Positions 56,216 to 64,000 of a DNA stretch of 64,000 bases are shown here, piece after piece (the stretch's first letter is position 1; every line of letters starts with the position of its first letter). This DNA is from Hyphomicrobium_A sp963722495 (GTDB lineage: Bacteria > Pseudomonadota > Alphaproteobacteria > Rhizobiales > Hyphomicrobiaceae). The DNA lies in NCBI GenBank assembly GCA_963722495.1, contig CAVRND010000005.1:62001-126000 (forward strand). The letters run 5' to 3'. A program made the translations under genes and the position numbers. The notes under the pieces are model-generated. The model saw nothing but the letters and a program-made list of their open reading frames with translations. It was not told the origin of the DNA and did not search any database.

Positions 56216-57331
56216 ATGCGATGGTTCGGCCTGGTTCTCCTGTTGGCGCTGGCGGCATGCGACGAACCCCGTTCGGCGGCCTATTCTCCCGAGCGCGGCA
56301 GCAGCTTTGAACCGGTCGCGGTCGAATTGGAGTCGGCGCAGCTGGCGCAGAAGATCGACGGCATCGCGACACTGGTCAGCCCCGACTCCCTGACACTACT
56401 CAACGCCGAGATTCGCGCGGCCGAAATCGCCTCCGGTTTCAGCCAGCGGTCCCTGGACCGCTACAAGGGCATCCGCACGCTCGGCGAACAGCGCGTCGAC
56501 AATGCCGAGCGGCAGGCCTCGACCGACGCTACGCAGGTTGCCCTGCTCAAGCTGCGGCTGCGCAACGCCTGGGGCGACACGGCTCCGTTCCTTGCCCCCG
56601 CCAACCGCGACCGGCTCGTCGACGAACTCGCCTCAGGCAAGACGACGATCGTGCGGTTGGATTTTCCGCGCTCGGTCGACCGCGACCTGCGCAACGTGCG
56701 CATCACCCCACTGGGCGGCGGCGATGAGATTACCGTCACGACAATCTGGCAGGCGCCGTCCGGCAACCTCGCCATGCCGGGCACCTCGTTCTTCGGCCTG
56801 ATGCCCGCCGGCCCGGGCCTGCGTCCGGGGGACCGCGCCAAGATCACTGCTGAACGCAGCGCACCTCTCGCCGGCGTCGTTGTCCCGGCCTCGGCCGTCG
56901 TCGTGTTCGCCGGCGAGTCCTGGTGCTACGTCGAAAAGCAGCCCGGTCAATTCGAGCGCAAGCTGGTGTCGCTGTCGACACCGGTCGATGCCGGCTATCT
57001 GACCGACGGCTTTGCTGCCGGCACCAAAGTGGTGGTGCATGGCGCCTCGGCGCTCCTGTCGCGCGAGGCCGAGCCTGGCGCCTCCGATGACGATGACGAC
57101 GCCAAGCCACGCGCCGCAAAGCCGGTCACCGAGGCGGAGCAGCCGGACGAAGTCACCGATCTCCACATCCGGCCTCAACTGAGCGCGCGCCCATGGACGC
57201 GCTCATCCGATGGTCGATCCGCCACCGCGTCGTCGTCGCGGCCCTATCGGTGGCCTGGCTCGTTGCCGGCATCTTCTTCGCACTGCGGGCCCCACTCGAC
57301 GTCTTCCCTGAGTTCGTTCCGCCGCAAGTGA
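56216..57331 (+). CDS. RND periplasmic adaptor lipoprotein, CusB-like
   Basis: Membrane-fusion partner of the following metal-type RND pump. Lipobox ALAACDEP, then IDGIATLVSPDSLTLLNAEI, helical hairpin (NAERQASTDATQVALLKLRL), beta-barrel (IWQAPSGNLAMPGTSFFGLM, RPGDRAKITAERSAPLAGVV, VPASAVVVFAGESWCYVE) and membrane-proximal domain. The open frame runs into the pump gene to 57331; the genuine end is probably TGA at 57180-57182, reached by a one-base frame change. Strand and order fit a two-gene efflux operon. Confidence 0.82.
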   Translation: MRWFGLVLLLALAACDEPRSAAYSPERGSSFEPVAVELESAQLAQKIDGIATLVSPDSLTLLNAEIRAAEIASGFSQRSLDRYKGIRTLGEQRVDNAERQASTDATQVALLKLRLRNAWGDTAPFLAPANRDRLVDELASGKTTIVRLDFPRSVDRDLRNVRITPLGGGDEITVTTIWQAPSGNLAMPGTSFFGLMPAGPGLRPGDRAKITAERSAPLAGVVVPASAVVVFAGESWCYVEKQPGQFERKLVSLSTPVDAGYLTDGFAAGTKVVVHGASALLSREAEPGASDDDDDAKPRAAKPVTEAEQPDEVTDLHIRPQLSARPWTRSSDGRSATASSSRPYRWPGSLPASSSHCGPHSTSSLSSFRRK

Positions 57332-60300
57332 CGATCCAGACCGAGGCGCCGGGCTTTGCGCCCGAGCAGGTCGAGCAGATCGTCACCCGGCCCATCGAGG
57401 CGGCGGTGAACGGCGCCCCGGGCGTCGAATCCCTGCGCTCCGAATCCGTCTATGGGCTGTCCGTCGTCGTCGTGACGTTCGAAGAGCGACGTCGATCCGG
57501 TCACCATCCGCCAAGGCATATCCGAGCGCCTCGGCACGCTCGCCGGCGAGCTGCCCACGGGGGTCGCCCAGCCCAAGCTCACGCCGCTCACCTCGAGCAC
57601 CATGGACGTCCTCAAGTTCGGACTGCTGTCGAACTCGGTCGATCCCTATACGCTGCGCGACATCGCCGACTGGACGATCAATCCGCATCTGCTGGCACTG
57701 CCGGGCATCGCGCGCGTGACCGTCTACGGCGGCGCCATCCGCCAGGTGCAGATCCAGCCCAACCTCGACCGGCTCGCCGGCCTCGGCCTCAGCATCAACG
57801 ACGTGATGGAGGCGGGGCGCGCCGCGCTCGCCCTGCGCGGCGGCGGCACCATCGACACCAACTCGCAGCGCATCACGCTCGACGCCCCGCCGCCCGCGCC
57901 CGACCCGCAGGCCATCGCGCAGGCGCTCGTCGGCATGCAGGACAACATGCCGATCACCATCGGCCAGGTCGCCAACGTCACGATCGGGCCGGCCGTGCCG
58001 ATCGGCGATGCGACCATCATGGGGCGGCCGGGCGTGCTTGTGACCGTCTCCAGTCAGTTCGGCGCCAACACGCTCAAGGCGACCGAGGCGGTGGAGCGGG
58101 CGCTGGAGGATCTGAAGCCGGCGCTGGAACGGCGCGGCATCGACGTCATCCTGCTGCATCGTCCGGCGTCGTTCATCGAACGCGCGCTGAGCAACCTGGA
58201 GCACGCGCTGGCGCTCGGCTCGGCGCTGATCCTCATCGTGCTCTACGCCTTCCTGCGCAGCTGGAAGGCGGCGCTGATCTCGTTCCTCGCCATACCGCTC
58301 TCGCTGCTGGCGGCGATTTTCGTCCTGGCCGAGTTCGGCCAGACGCTCAACACCATGACGCTGGGCGGCTTCGCGCTGGCGCTCGGCGTGCTGGTCGACG
58401 ACGCCATCATCGACATCGAGAACATCATGCGGCGGCTGCGCCTCGCCAAGGCGGCAGGGCGCGACGACGATCTGCAGACCATCGAGGAAGCGTCGATCGA
58501 GATCCGCGGCTCGATGCTCTACGGCACGCTGGCCGTCATCTTCGTGTTCCTGCCGATCCTGTTCGCGGGCGGCGTGCAGGGGCGCTTCATCGGCCCGATG
58601 GCGCTCACGTTCATCATCGCCGTCCTCGCCTCGATGATCGTTGCGCTCACCGTCACGCCGGCGCTGTGCGCACTCATGCTGACGGGCGAGGAAACGAAGG
58701 AATCCCCTCGCCTCGTCACGCTGATGCAGGGCTTGCAGGCGTGGTGCATGGAGAAGGTTCGCACACGCTGGGGTCTCACGGTTGCCGCGCTTGCCGGCGC
58801 TGCGGCGGCAGCCATCGCCGTCGCGCCGTTTCTGCACAGCGAGCTGATCCCGCAGTTCCGCGAAGGTCACTTCGTCATCCAGATGACGGCGGCGGCGCAA
58901 GGGACATCGGTCGGGGACATTTCGGCGACGGGCATCCGCATCTCCAACGAGCTGCTGAAGCTGCCGTTCGTGCGCGCCGTCGGCCACCAGATCGGCCGCG
59001 CCGAAGCGGGCGAGGACACCTGGAGCCCCGACAAGAGCGAGTTCCACGTCGAGCTGACGGCCGAGCATGACGAGACGGAGACCGAGGCGCAGGAAAAGAT
59101 CAGGGACGTCCTCGAGCATTTTCCCGAGGTGCGCACCGAGGCCATGACCTTCCTCGGCGATCGCATCAGCGAGACGCCTCAGCGGCGAGACGGCACAGGT
59201 GGTCATCAACCTGAGCGGCACCGAGATCGAAACGCTCGAGAGCTCCGCCGAAGAGGTGCAAAAGGCCATCGCCGGCGTCGAGGGCGTCGAAGACTTGCGG
59301 ATACCCAAGGCCGCGAAGGTGCCCACGATGGCCATTCGGCTCAATCGCACGGCGCTGGCCAACTACGGCCTCACGGCCCAGGACGCGCTCGACAACCGTG
59401 CAAACGGCATTCGCCGGCACGACCATCGGCCAGACCTATGTCGGCGCACAGACCGTCGATGTCGTCGTCATTCTACCGCCCGATCAGCGCGATCGCGTCG
59501 AGCAGCTCTCGAACCTGCTGGTCGGCAATTCGAAGACACGCGTGCAGCTGCGCAACGTCGCCGCCATCGGCATGACCGATGGGCGCTCGATCATTCAGCA
59601 CGAGGGTGCGCAGCGGCGCGTCAACGTGAACTTCAACGGCGCGTCCGACCGCTCGCTGCAGCGATACCGTGGCCGAGGTGAAAGACCGCGTCGCCGCCTT
59701 GCAGCTGCCGGCCGGCGTCTACGTGTCCTATGCCGGCCAAGCCGAGGAAGAGCGCGCCGGTCAGATCCGGCTCGGCATCCTGACGGCGCTCAGCATCGCG
59801 CTGGTCATCATCGTTCTGACGACGGCATTCACGCGGCGCGCTTTGGCCGTCGTGCTGCTGATCAACGTGCCGTTCTGCCTCATCGGCGGCATGGCGGCGA
59901 TCGTGGCCAGCGGCGTCGGCCTGACGCTCGGCAGCCTCGTCGGGCTCGTTACGGTGTTCGGCATCGGTGCGCGCAACTCGGTGATGATGCTGGCGCACGT
60001 CGAGCACCTCGTCGACCGGGAGGGCCGGCCGTGGTCGGCACCGACGATCCGCATCGCCGCGGCCGAACGCTTCGCCCCGGTGTTCATGACGGCGCTGATG
60101 GCGGCGCTCGGCCTCGTACCGCTGGCCTTGGGACTTGGGCGCCCGGGGCACGAAATCGAAGCGCCCATGGCGATCGCCATCTTGGGCGGATTGACCACGG
60201 CGACCTTCCTGAACCTCGTCGTGCTGCCCGAGGCGCTGATCCGCATGCAAGGCTGGCTGGGCCTGGGCAAAGGCGGCGGCGACCACATCTCGAAACTGGC

Positions 60301-60340
60301 GAAGCCCGCGCGGCAACCGGAAACCGCTAGCGCGTCGTAG
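57193..60340 (+). CDS. Heavy-metal-type RND efflux permease, CusA/CzcA family (frame broken)
   Basis: Inner-membrane pump of about 1049 residues. MDALIRWSIRHRVVVAALSV, PLDVFPEFVPPQVTIQTEAP, GFAPEQVEQIVTRPIEAAVN, VDPYTLRDIADWTINPHLLA, GGFALALGVLVDDAIIDIEN (proton-relay DD), IPQFREGHFVIQMTAAAQGT, FGIGARNSVMMLAHVEHL. The HME-type DFPEF/VFPEF motif separates it from HAE1 pumps. Breaks near 57485, 59185, 59395 and 59660. Metal versus other cation substrate not decided. Confidence 0.92.
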
Positions 60341-60379
60341 CTTGGCCGAGCGGACCGGGGCGCAAATCAGCTCGCAAGC

Positions 60380-60396
60380 TGGCGATCCCGGCAGGA
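60380..60396. repeat. 17-bp copy of the tRNA-Arg 3' end (att-like)
   Basis: TGGCGATCCCGGCAGGA is identical to 55843-55859 and 61595-61611, the 3' ends of both tRNA-Arg genes including the CCA complement. Beyond 17 bases the match stops. Such displaced tRNA 3' ends are how distal attachment sites of integrated elements look. Confidence 0.7.
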
Positions 60397-60411
60397 GAGT
60401 CGATGCTCTCC
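60394..60411 (+). terminator. Hairpin after the RND pump gene
   Basis: GGAGAG pairs with CTCTCC around a six-base loop, followed by CGAAGTT. Candidate terminator without a T-run. Confidence 0.4.
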
Positions 60412-60582
60412 CGAAGTTGCCCAGACAGGTCGAATGATCCTCCTTGCTGAGGCCCGGAATCATCGCTGTCCGACGCAGTAATGACTCTGCCCGCACACGA
60501 CATTGACGGGGCTTAGCAAATCATTTTAGGGGTATCGCGCGTTCCTGGTCGGCGTCATGCGGCGTTTGGCACGAGGTGACGG

Positions 60583-61590
60583 GTGCGCTTCATCCTACAG
60601 CTTGTTGTGGTGCTGAGCGGGCTGCTCTTGGCCCGCGAGTTCATGGCACACTCGAACGAGCAACTCCGCCTGGCACTTCGCTGGGCGAAGGTCGTCTCGG
60701 AGAGCATCGCCACCGTGCACAAAACGCCAACCCTAGTCGGTTCGGTGGAAGTCGCACGGATAACGGAAGTCTCGGCGCAGAGCATCGCCACCGTGCACGA
60801 ACCGCCGGCATTGGTCGCACCGGTGGCTGTCACACGGATAGCGGAAGTCTTCGAGCAGAACCTTGTCACCGTGCACGAACCTCCAGCGCTGGTTGCACTC
60901 GTGGCGGTCGCACAGATAGCGGAAGTCTCAGCACAGAGCATCGCCACCGTGCCCGAACCGCCATCACTGGTTGCACCCGTGGCAGCCGCACGTATAGCGG
61001 AAGTCCCAAATCAGAGCATCGCTACCGTGCACAAATCGCCGGCGCTGGTCGCACCGTTGGCGGTCGCACGGAGAGCGGAAGTCTCAGCGCAGAGCGTTGC
61101 CACCGTGCGCGAACCGCCAGCGCTGGTTGCAGCCACGGCGGTCGTACGAATAGCGGAAGTCTCGGAGCAGAGCGTGTTCGCCGCGCACGAACCGCCAGCG
61201 CTGGTCGCACCCATGGCGGCCATACGGATAGCGGAAGTCTCGGAGCAGAGCGTGTTCACTGTGCACGAGCCACCAGCGCTGCGTCGCACCCATGCCGGCC
61301 ATACGGATAGCGGAAGTCTCAGAGCAGAGCGTCGTCACCGTGCACGAACCGCCAGCGCTAGTCGCACTGGCAGTCGCACGGAGAGCGGATCTCTCAGAGC
61401 CGAACGTCGTCACTGCGCACGAACTGCCAGACTTGGACTCGCCGATGACAGAGTGCGAGCAGATCTGGGATCAGATGACGCACATGACAGAGAAGAGTGG
61501 GCACAGGCATGCCTTCGAGTCGACGATCGGCTCCTCGTTCGCCATGACACCTCTACAACGGCCAGCGGCGATCGCGCGGAAGACCGATGA
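60583..61590 (+). CDS. Putative exported 26-residue-repeat protein (frame broken)
   Basis: GTG at 60583 after GAGGTGACGG opens a signal-like N-terminus (MRFILQLVVVLSGLLLAREF) followed by about eight 26-residue repeats of the type SIATVHEPPALVAPVAVTRI plus AEVSEQ. A one-base insertion near 61281 shifts the frame; in the shifted frame the repeats continue (IRIAEVSEQSVVTVHEPPAL). No known family. The codon-aligned antisense also reads protein-like (CDQRWRFVHG, DFRYPCDRH) but has several stops. Coding on this strand is favoured, not proven. Confidence 0.45.
   Translation: MRFILQLVVVLSGLLLAREFMAHSNEQLRLALRWAKVVSESIATVHKTPTLVGSVEVARITEVSAQSIATVHEPPALVAPVAVTRIAEVFEQNLVTVHEPPALVALVAVAQIAEVSAQSIATVPEPPSLVAPVAAARIAEVPNQSIATVHKSPALVAPLAVARRAEVSAQSVATVREPPALVAATAVVRIAEVSEQSVFAAHEPPALVAPMAAIRIAEVSEQSVFTVHEPPALRRTHAGHTDSGSLRAERRHRARTASASRTGSRTESGSLRAERRHCARTARLGLADDRVRADLGSDDAHDREEWAQACLRVDDRLLVRHDTSTTASGDRAEDR
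60685..61440. repeat. 78-bp tandem repeat array, about 9-10 units
   Basis: The landmark GCGGAAGTCTC recurs near 60763, 60841, 60919, 60997, 61075, 61153, 61231, 61310 and 61385: spacings are 78 bases except one 79 and one 75. Units diverge by several substitutions. No spacers, so not a CRISPR. Confidence 0.9.
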
Positions 61591-61594
61591 ACCT

Positions 61595-61671
61595 TGGCGA
61601 TCCCGGCAGGATTTGAACCTGCGACCCTCTGCTTAGAAGGCAGATGCTCTATCCAACTGAGCTACGGGATC
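61595..61671 (-). tRNA. tRNA-Arg (UCU anticodon), copy 2
   Basis: Same 77 bases as copy 1, with CCA encoded at 61595-61597 and anticodon TCT. Its -10 region is also similar, so the duplication included the promoter. Confidence 0.97.
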
Positions 61672-61700
61672 CCATATGACGCTTTGGAAGCGTCGTCGGC

Positions 61701-61706
61701 ATTATA
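61701..61706 (-). promoter_or_regulatory. -10 element of tRNA-Arg copy 2
   Basis: TATAAT on the minus strand 30 bases upstream of the tRNA, in the same conserved context as copy 1. Confidence 0.6.
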
Positions 61707-61873
61707 GTGACCAAATCAACAACACATGGCGGCAAGGCCGTGGATAGGCCGCGCGCCGCTCCCTTGCAAGCGATCGAGCGCATTATCTTAGCGCCTGTGT
61801 TCCCTAGGGTTCTTGAAACGGTCACGGTTCGCTGGCACTACGCACCCTTACGAAGCAGCACGGAAGATTGAGC

Positions 61874-62428
61874 ATGCAGGTTAGACCGTCCGCCTCCGTC
61901 CACGTTTGTGCATTGCGGCACATTCCGGAGGTCATCGCGCGCACCGGCGCCAGCCATCTCATCAGCGCCATCAACGCCGATCTCATTCCTGCGACGCCCG
62001 CCGGCCTCGCCGCCGAGCACCACTTGAAGCTCGACATGCACGACATCATCGAGATGCAGGACGGCGCCACCGCGCCTGCCGAAGAGCATGTCGGCCAGCT
62101 CATCGAATTCGTGCGCGGCTGGGATCGCCAGGCGCCGCTGCTCATCCATTGCTACGCCGGCCTCAGCCGCTCGACCGCTTCGGCTTTCATCACGCTGTGC
62201 GCGCTCAACCCCGGCGCCCCGGAGAAGGCGATTGCGCTCGCGCTGCGCCGCGCTTCCGACACCGCCGTGCCGAACCGCCGCTTCGTCGGGCTCGCCGACA
62301 CGTTCTTGAAGCGCGACGGCCGCATGGTGGCGGCGCTCGACTGCATGGGTCCCAACCGTATCGCGCACGAATGCGTCCCGTTCGGCGTCGACGGCCATCA
62401 CGCGCCGCTGATCGACCGCGCGGCGTGA
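61874..62428 (+). CDS. Dual-specificity/tyrosine phosphatase-like protein
   Basis: 184 residues with the phosphatase signature HCYAGLSRSTAS (nucleophile Cys93, Arg99), preceded by LKLDMHDIIEMQDGATAP as general-acid loop (Asp). Family of alphaproteobacterial protein tyrosine phosphatases often annotated for tyrosine-phosphatase-like superfamily. The ATG at 61874 is preferred to the TTG at 61868. Single gene; substrate unknown. Confidence 0.85.
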   Translation: MQVRPSASVHVCALRHIPEVIARTGASHLISAINADLIPATPAGLAAEHHLKLDMHDIIEMQDGATAPAEEHVGQLIEFVRGWDRQAPLLIHCYAGLSRSTASAFITLCALNPGAPEKAIALALRRASDTAVPNRRFVGLADTFLKRDGRMVAALDCMGPNRIAHECVPFGVDGHHAPLIDRAA

Positions 62429-62472
62429 AGCCCGCGGGCCCATTCGTCCCATCCCGATATTCCGTTCACTGA

Positions 62473-62504
62473 CGCGGGCCCTCAGCGGCCCGCGTTCGTT
62501 TTTG
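62473..62504 (+). terminator. Rho-independent terminator of the phosphatase gene
   Basis: ACGCGGGCC pairs with GGCCCGCGT around CTCAGC, followed by TCGTTTTT. Strong hairpin plus T-run 45 bases after the stop. Confidence 0.85.
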
Positions 62505-62660
62505 CGGCCCTCTGCTGCCAACAGACGCCGGCCCTCCCCTGAGTTGCGTGACCACCAGACACGTTGATCGTGACGGCAAACCCATGGCAAGAAAGGTATA
62601 AGCGCGTCAGCGGACCTAAGGCTGCCGGCAAAAAAGCGACTTCGGGGGAAGGTAACGACT

Positions 62661-64000
62661 ATGGCCAGCACTGCAAGCGTTGGGGACGCCGGCCCGGCGC
62701 TGCTCTCCAGAGAGCGCACCATCGCCAAGCCGGGATTCAATCGCTGGCTCGTTCCGCCCGCCGCCCTGTGCATCCATCTTGTGCATCGGCATGGCCTACG
62801 GCTTCTCGGTGTTCTGGAAGCCGCTGCAGGCGCGCCCTCCTCGGCGCCGACGGCAAGGCGCTGCCCGAATGCTCGCAGGGCGCCGTCACCTTCGCCGAGA
62901 AATCGATCGGCACGCTGCACGCGCTGACGGCCACGGACTGCAACTGGAGCCAGTTCGACCTCGGCTGGATGTACACGTTCTTTTTCGTGCTGCTCGGCCT
63001 CTCCGCCGCGACCTGGGGCGGCTGGCTGGAGCGCGTCGGCCCGCGCAAGGCGGCGTTCGTCTCGACGCTGTGCTGGGTCGGCGGCCTGCTGCTGGCGGCG
63101 GTCGGCGTTTACATCCACCAGCTATGGCTGATGTGGATCGGCGCCGGCGTCATCGGCGGCATCGGTCTCGGCCTCGGCTACATCTCGCCGGTCTCGACTT
63201 TGATCAAATGGTTTCCCGACCGCCGCGGCATGGCGACGGGCATGGCCATCATGGGCTTCGGCGGCGGCGCCATGATCGGCTCGCCGCTCGCCACCATCCT
63301 GATGAATGGCTTTAGCGGCGGCGCCTATTCGGCCGGCGGGTTCACGCTTCCGTGGGCCGGCTTCCGCACGGCGACCGACGTCGGCGTCTGGCAGACGTTC
63401 GTCGCCCTCGCCGCCATCTACTTCGTGTTCATGATGGTCGGCGTGTTCGGCTATCGCCTGCCGCCCGGCGGGCTGGAAGCCGCAAGGCTGGACGCCGCCG
63501 GCCAACGGCAACCGCATGATCACCTCCAACAACGTGCACCTGAAGGATGCGCACAAGACGCCGCAGTTCTGGCTGCTGTGGATCATTCTGTGCATGAACG
63601 TGTCGGCCGGCATCGGCATCATCGGCGCGGCCTCGCCCATGTTGCAGGAGACGTTCGCCGGCGCGCTCGTCGGCAATCCGGCGCTCGGCTACCTCGATCT
63701 CAAGAAGGACATCGCGCTCGCCGCCGCTGCCGCCGGCGTCGGCGCCGGCTTCGTCGGGCTCATCTCGCTGTTCAACATCTTCGGCCGCATCGGCTGGGCC
63801 TCGTCGTCCGACAGGCTCGGGCGCAAGCAGACCTACTTCATCTTCTTCGTGCTCGGCGCCGCCATGTACGTGCTCGCCTCGTTTGCGGCGGATTGGAAGA
63901 TCCTCGCGCTGTTCGTCGCCTGCTTCTGCGTCATCGCCTCGATGTACGGCGGCGGCTTCGCGACCATCCCCGCCTACCTCGCCGACATGTTCGGCACGCA
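62661..64000 (+). CDS. OFA-family (oxalate/formate antiporter-type) MFS transporter, 3' end beyond window (frame broken)
   Basis: Twelve-helix carrier. N-terminus FNRWLVPPAALCIHL, then IGMAYGFSVFWKPLQ, SQFDLGWMYTFFFVLLGLSA, GVIGGIGLGLGYISPVSTLI, KWFPDRRGMATGMAIMGFGG (MFS loop 2-3 signature), FWLLWIILCMNVSAGIGIIG, GWASSSDRLGRKQTYFIFFV. Breaks near 62780, 62840 and 63480. The ATG at 62661 follows GGGGGAAGG. Large insert after helix 1 (LPECSQGAVTFAEKSIGTLH) is typical of OFA members with a periplasmic loop. Substrate probably a small carboxylate. Confidence 0.9.

Noticed and set aside
57383..59362. 659-codon leftward open frame opposite the metal-type RND pump
   Set aside because: Arg/Ala/Asp/Val-rich antisense shadow of a clear CusA-family gene in high-GC DNA; no family resemblance.
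60685..61440. Possible CRISPR array
   Set aside because: Units are contiguous 78-bp direct repeats that diverge from each other, with no constant repeat/unique spacer pattern and no cas genes.
61292..61636. Rightward frame ending RQDLNLRPSA
   Set aside because: The C-terminus is antisense translation of tRNA-Arg, a well-known artefact; only its repeat portion may be real, as the shifted continuation of the repeat protein.

Overview
The window looks like high-GC chromosomal DNA of an alphaproteobacterium of the order Hyphomicrobiales (Rhizobiales). The basis is a ccmI-ccmE-ccmF-ccmH cytochrome c maturation run, a FeuP/FeuQ-like two-component pair, a MucR/Ros regulator, an AapJ-like binding protein beside metC, DUF1491/DUF5330/DUF6456 proteins typical of this order, a gene-transfer-agent-type terminase and a perfect CtrA box. 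I cannot name a genus.

Quality warning: about 25 genes, including ones that should be indispensable for cytochrome c maturation, are split by one-base frame changes although the protein sequence continues on the other side. I treat most as single genes carrying uncorrected insertion/deletion errors, as in unpolished long-read assembly, and give the rejoined extent; breakpoints are approximate.

Layout. 1-2.1 kb: DegP-type protease (cut by the window edge) divergent from a secreted trypsin-like protease with a peptidoglycan-binding tail. 2.1-6.2 kb: ccm operon. 6.2-10.3 kb: intergenic repeats, a glycine-zipper lipoprotein, feuQP and small proteins. 10.4-12.5 kb: remnant of a gene transfer agent or prophage, in which a terminase ATPase is fused in frame to a lysis cassette. 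13.2-19.7 kb: family 8 glycosyltransferase, glycine-rich autotransporter, then a cell-cycle-type control region (CtrA and DnaA boxes) in front of a class A penicillin-binding protein. 19.7-28.2 kb: envelope proteins, SufE, a regulator cluster (DnaA-like HTH, DUF6456, MucR) and oligopeptidase B. 28.2-30.2 kb: lower-GC segment with an unusual membrane protein. 30.2-40.1 kb: peptidoglycan-binding protein, CutA, NAD kinase, transglycosylase-like protein, nitroreductase, a von Willebrand A protein with a companion, AapJ-like protein and MetC. 40.1-45.0 kb: periplasmic molybdenum hydroxylase operon (iorA-iorB-dihaem cytochrome-xdhC-mocA). 45.2-51.5 kb: RND multidrug pump, azoreductase with divergent TetR regulator, tautomerase. 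51.9-55.8 kb: sorbosone dehydrogenase-like enzyme, small stress-type proteins, family 25 glycosyltransferase. 55.8-61.7 kb: two identical tRNA-Arg(UCU) genes bracket a heavy-metal-type RND system and a 78-bp tandem repeat, with a 17-bp copy of the tRNA 3' end between them. 61.9-64 kb: a dual-specificity-type phosphatase and an OFA-family transporter running off the edge.

The points most worth checking are the terminase-to-lysis fusion, the tRNA-Arg/att-like/78-bp repeat locus, the CtrA-box region and the membrane protein with a primase-like winged-helix tail.
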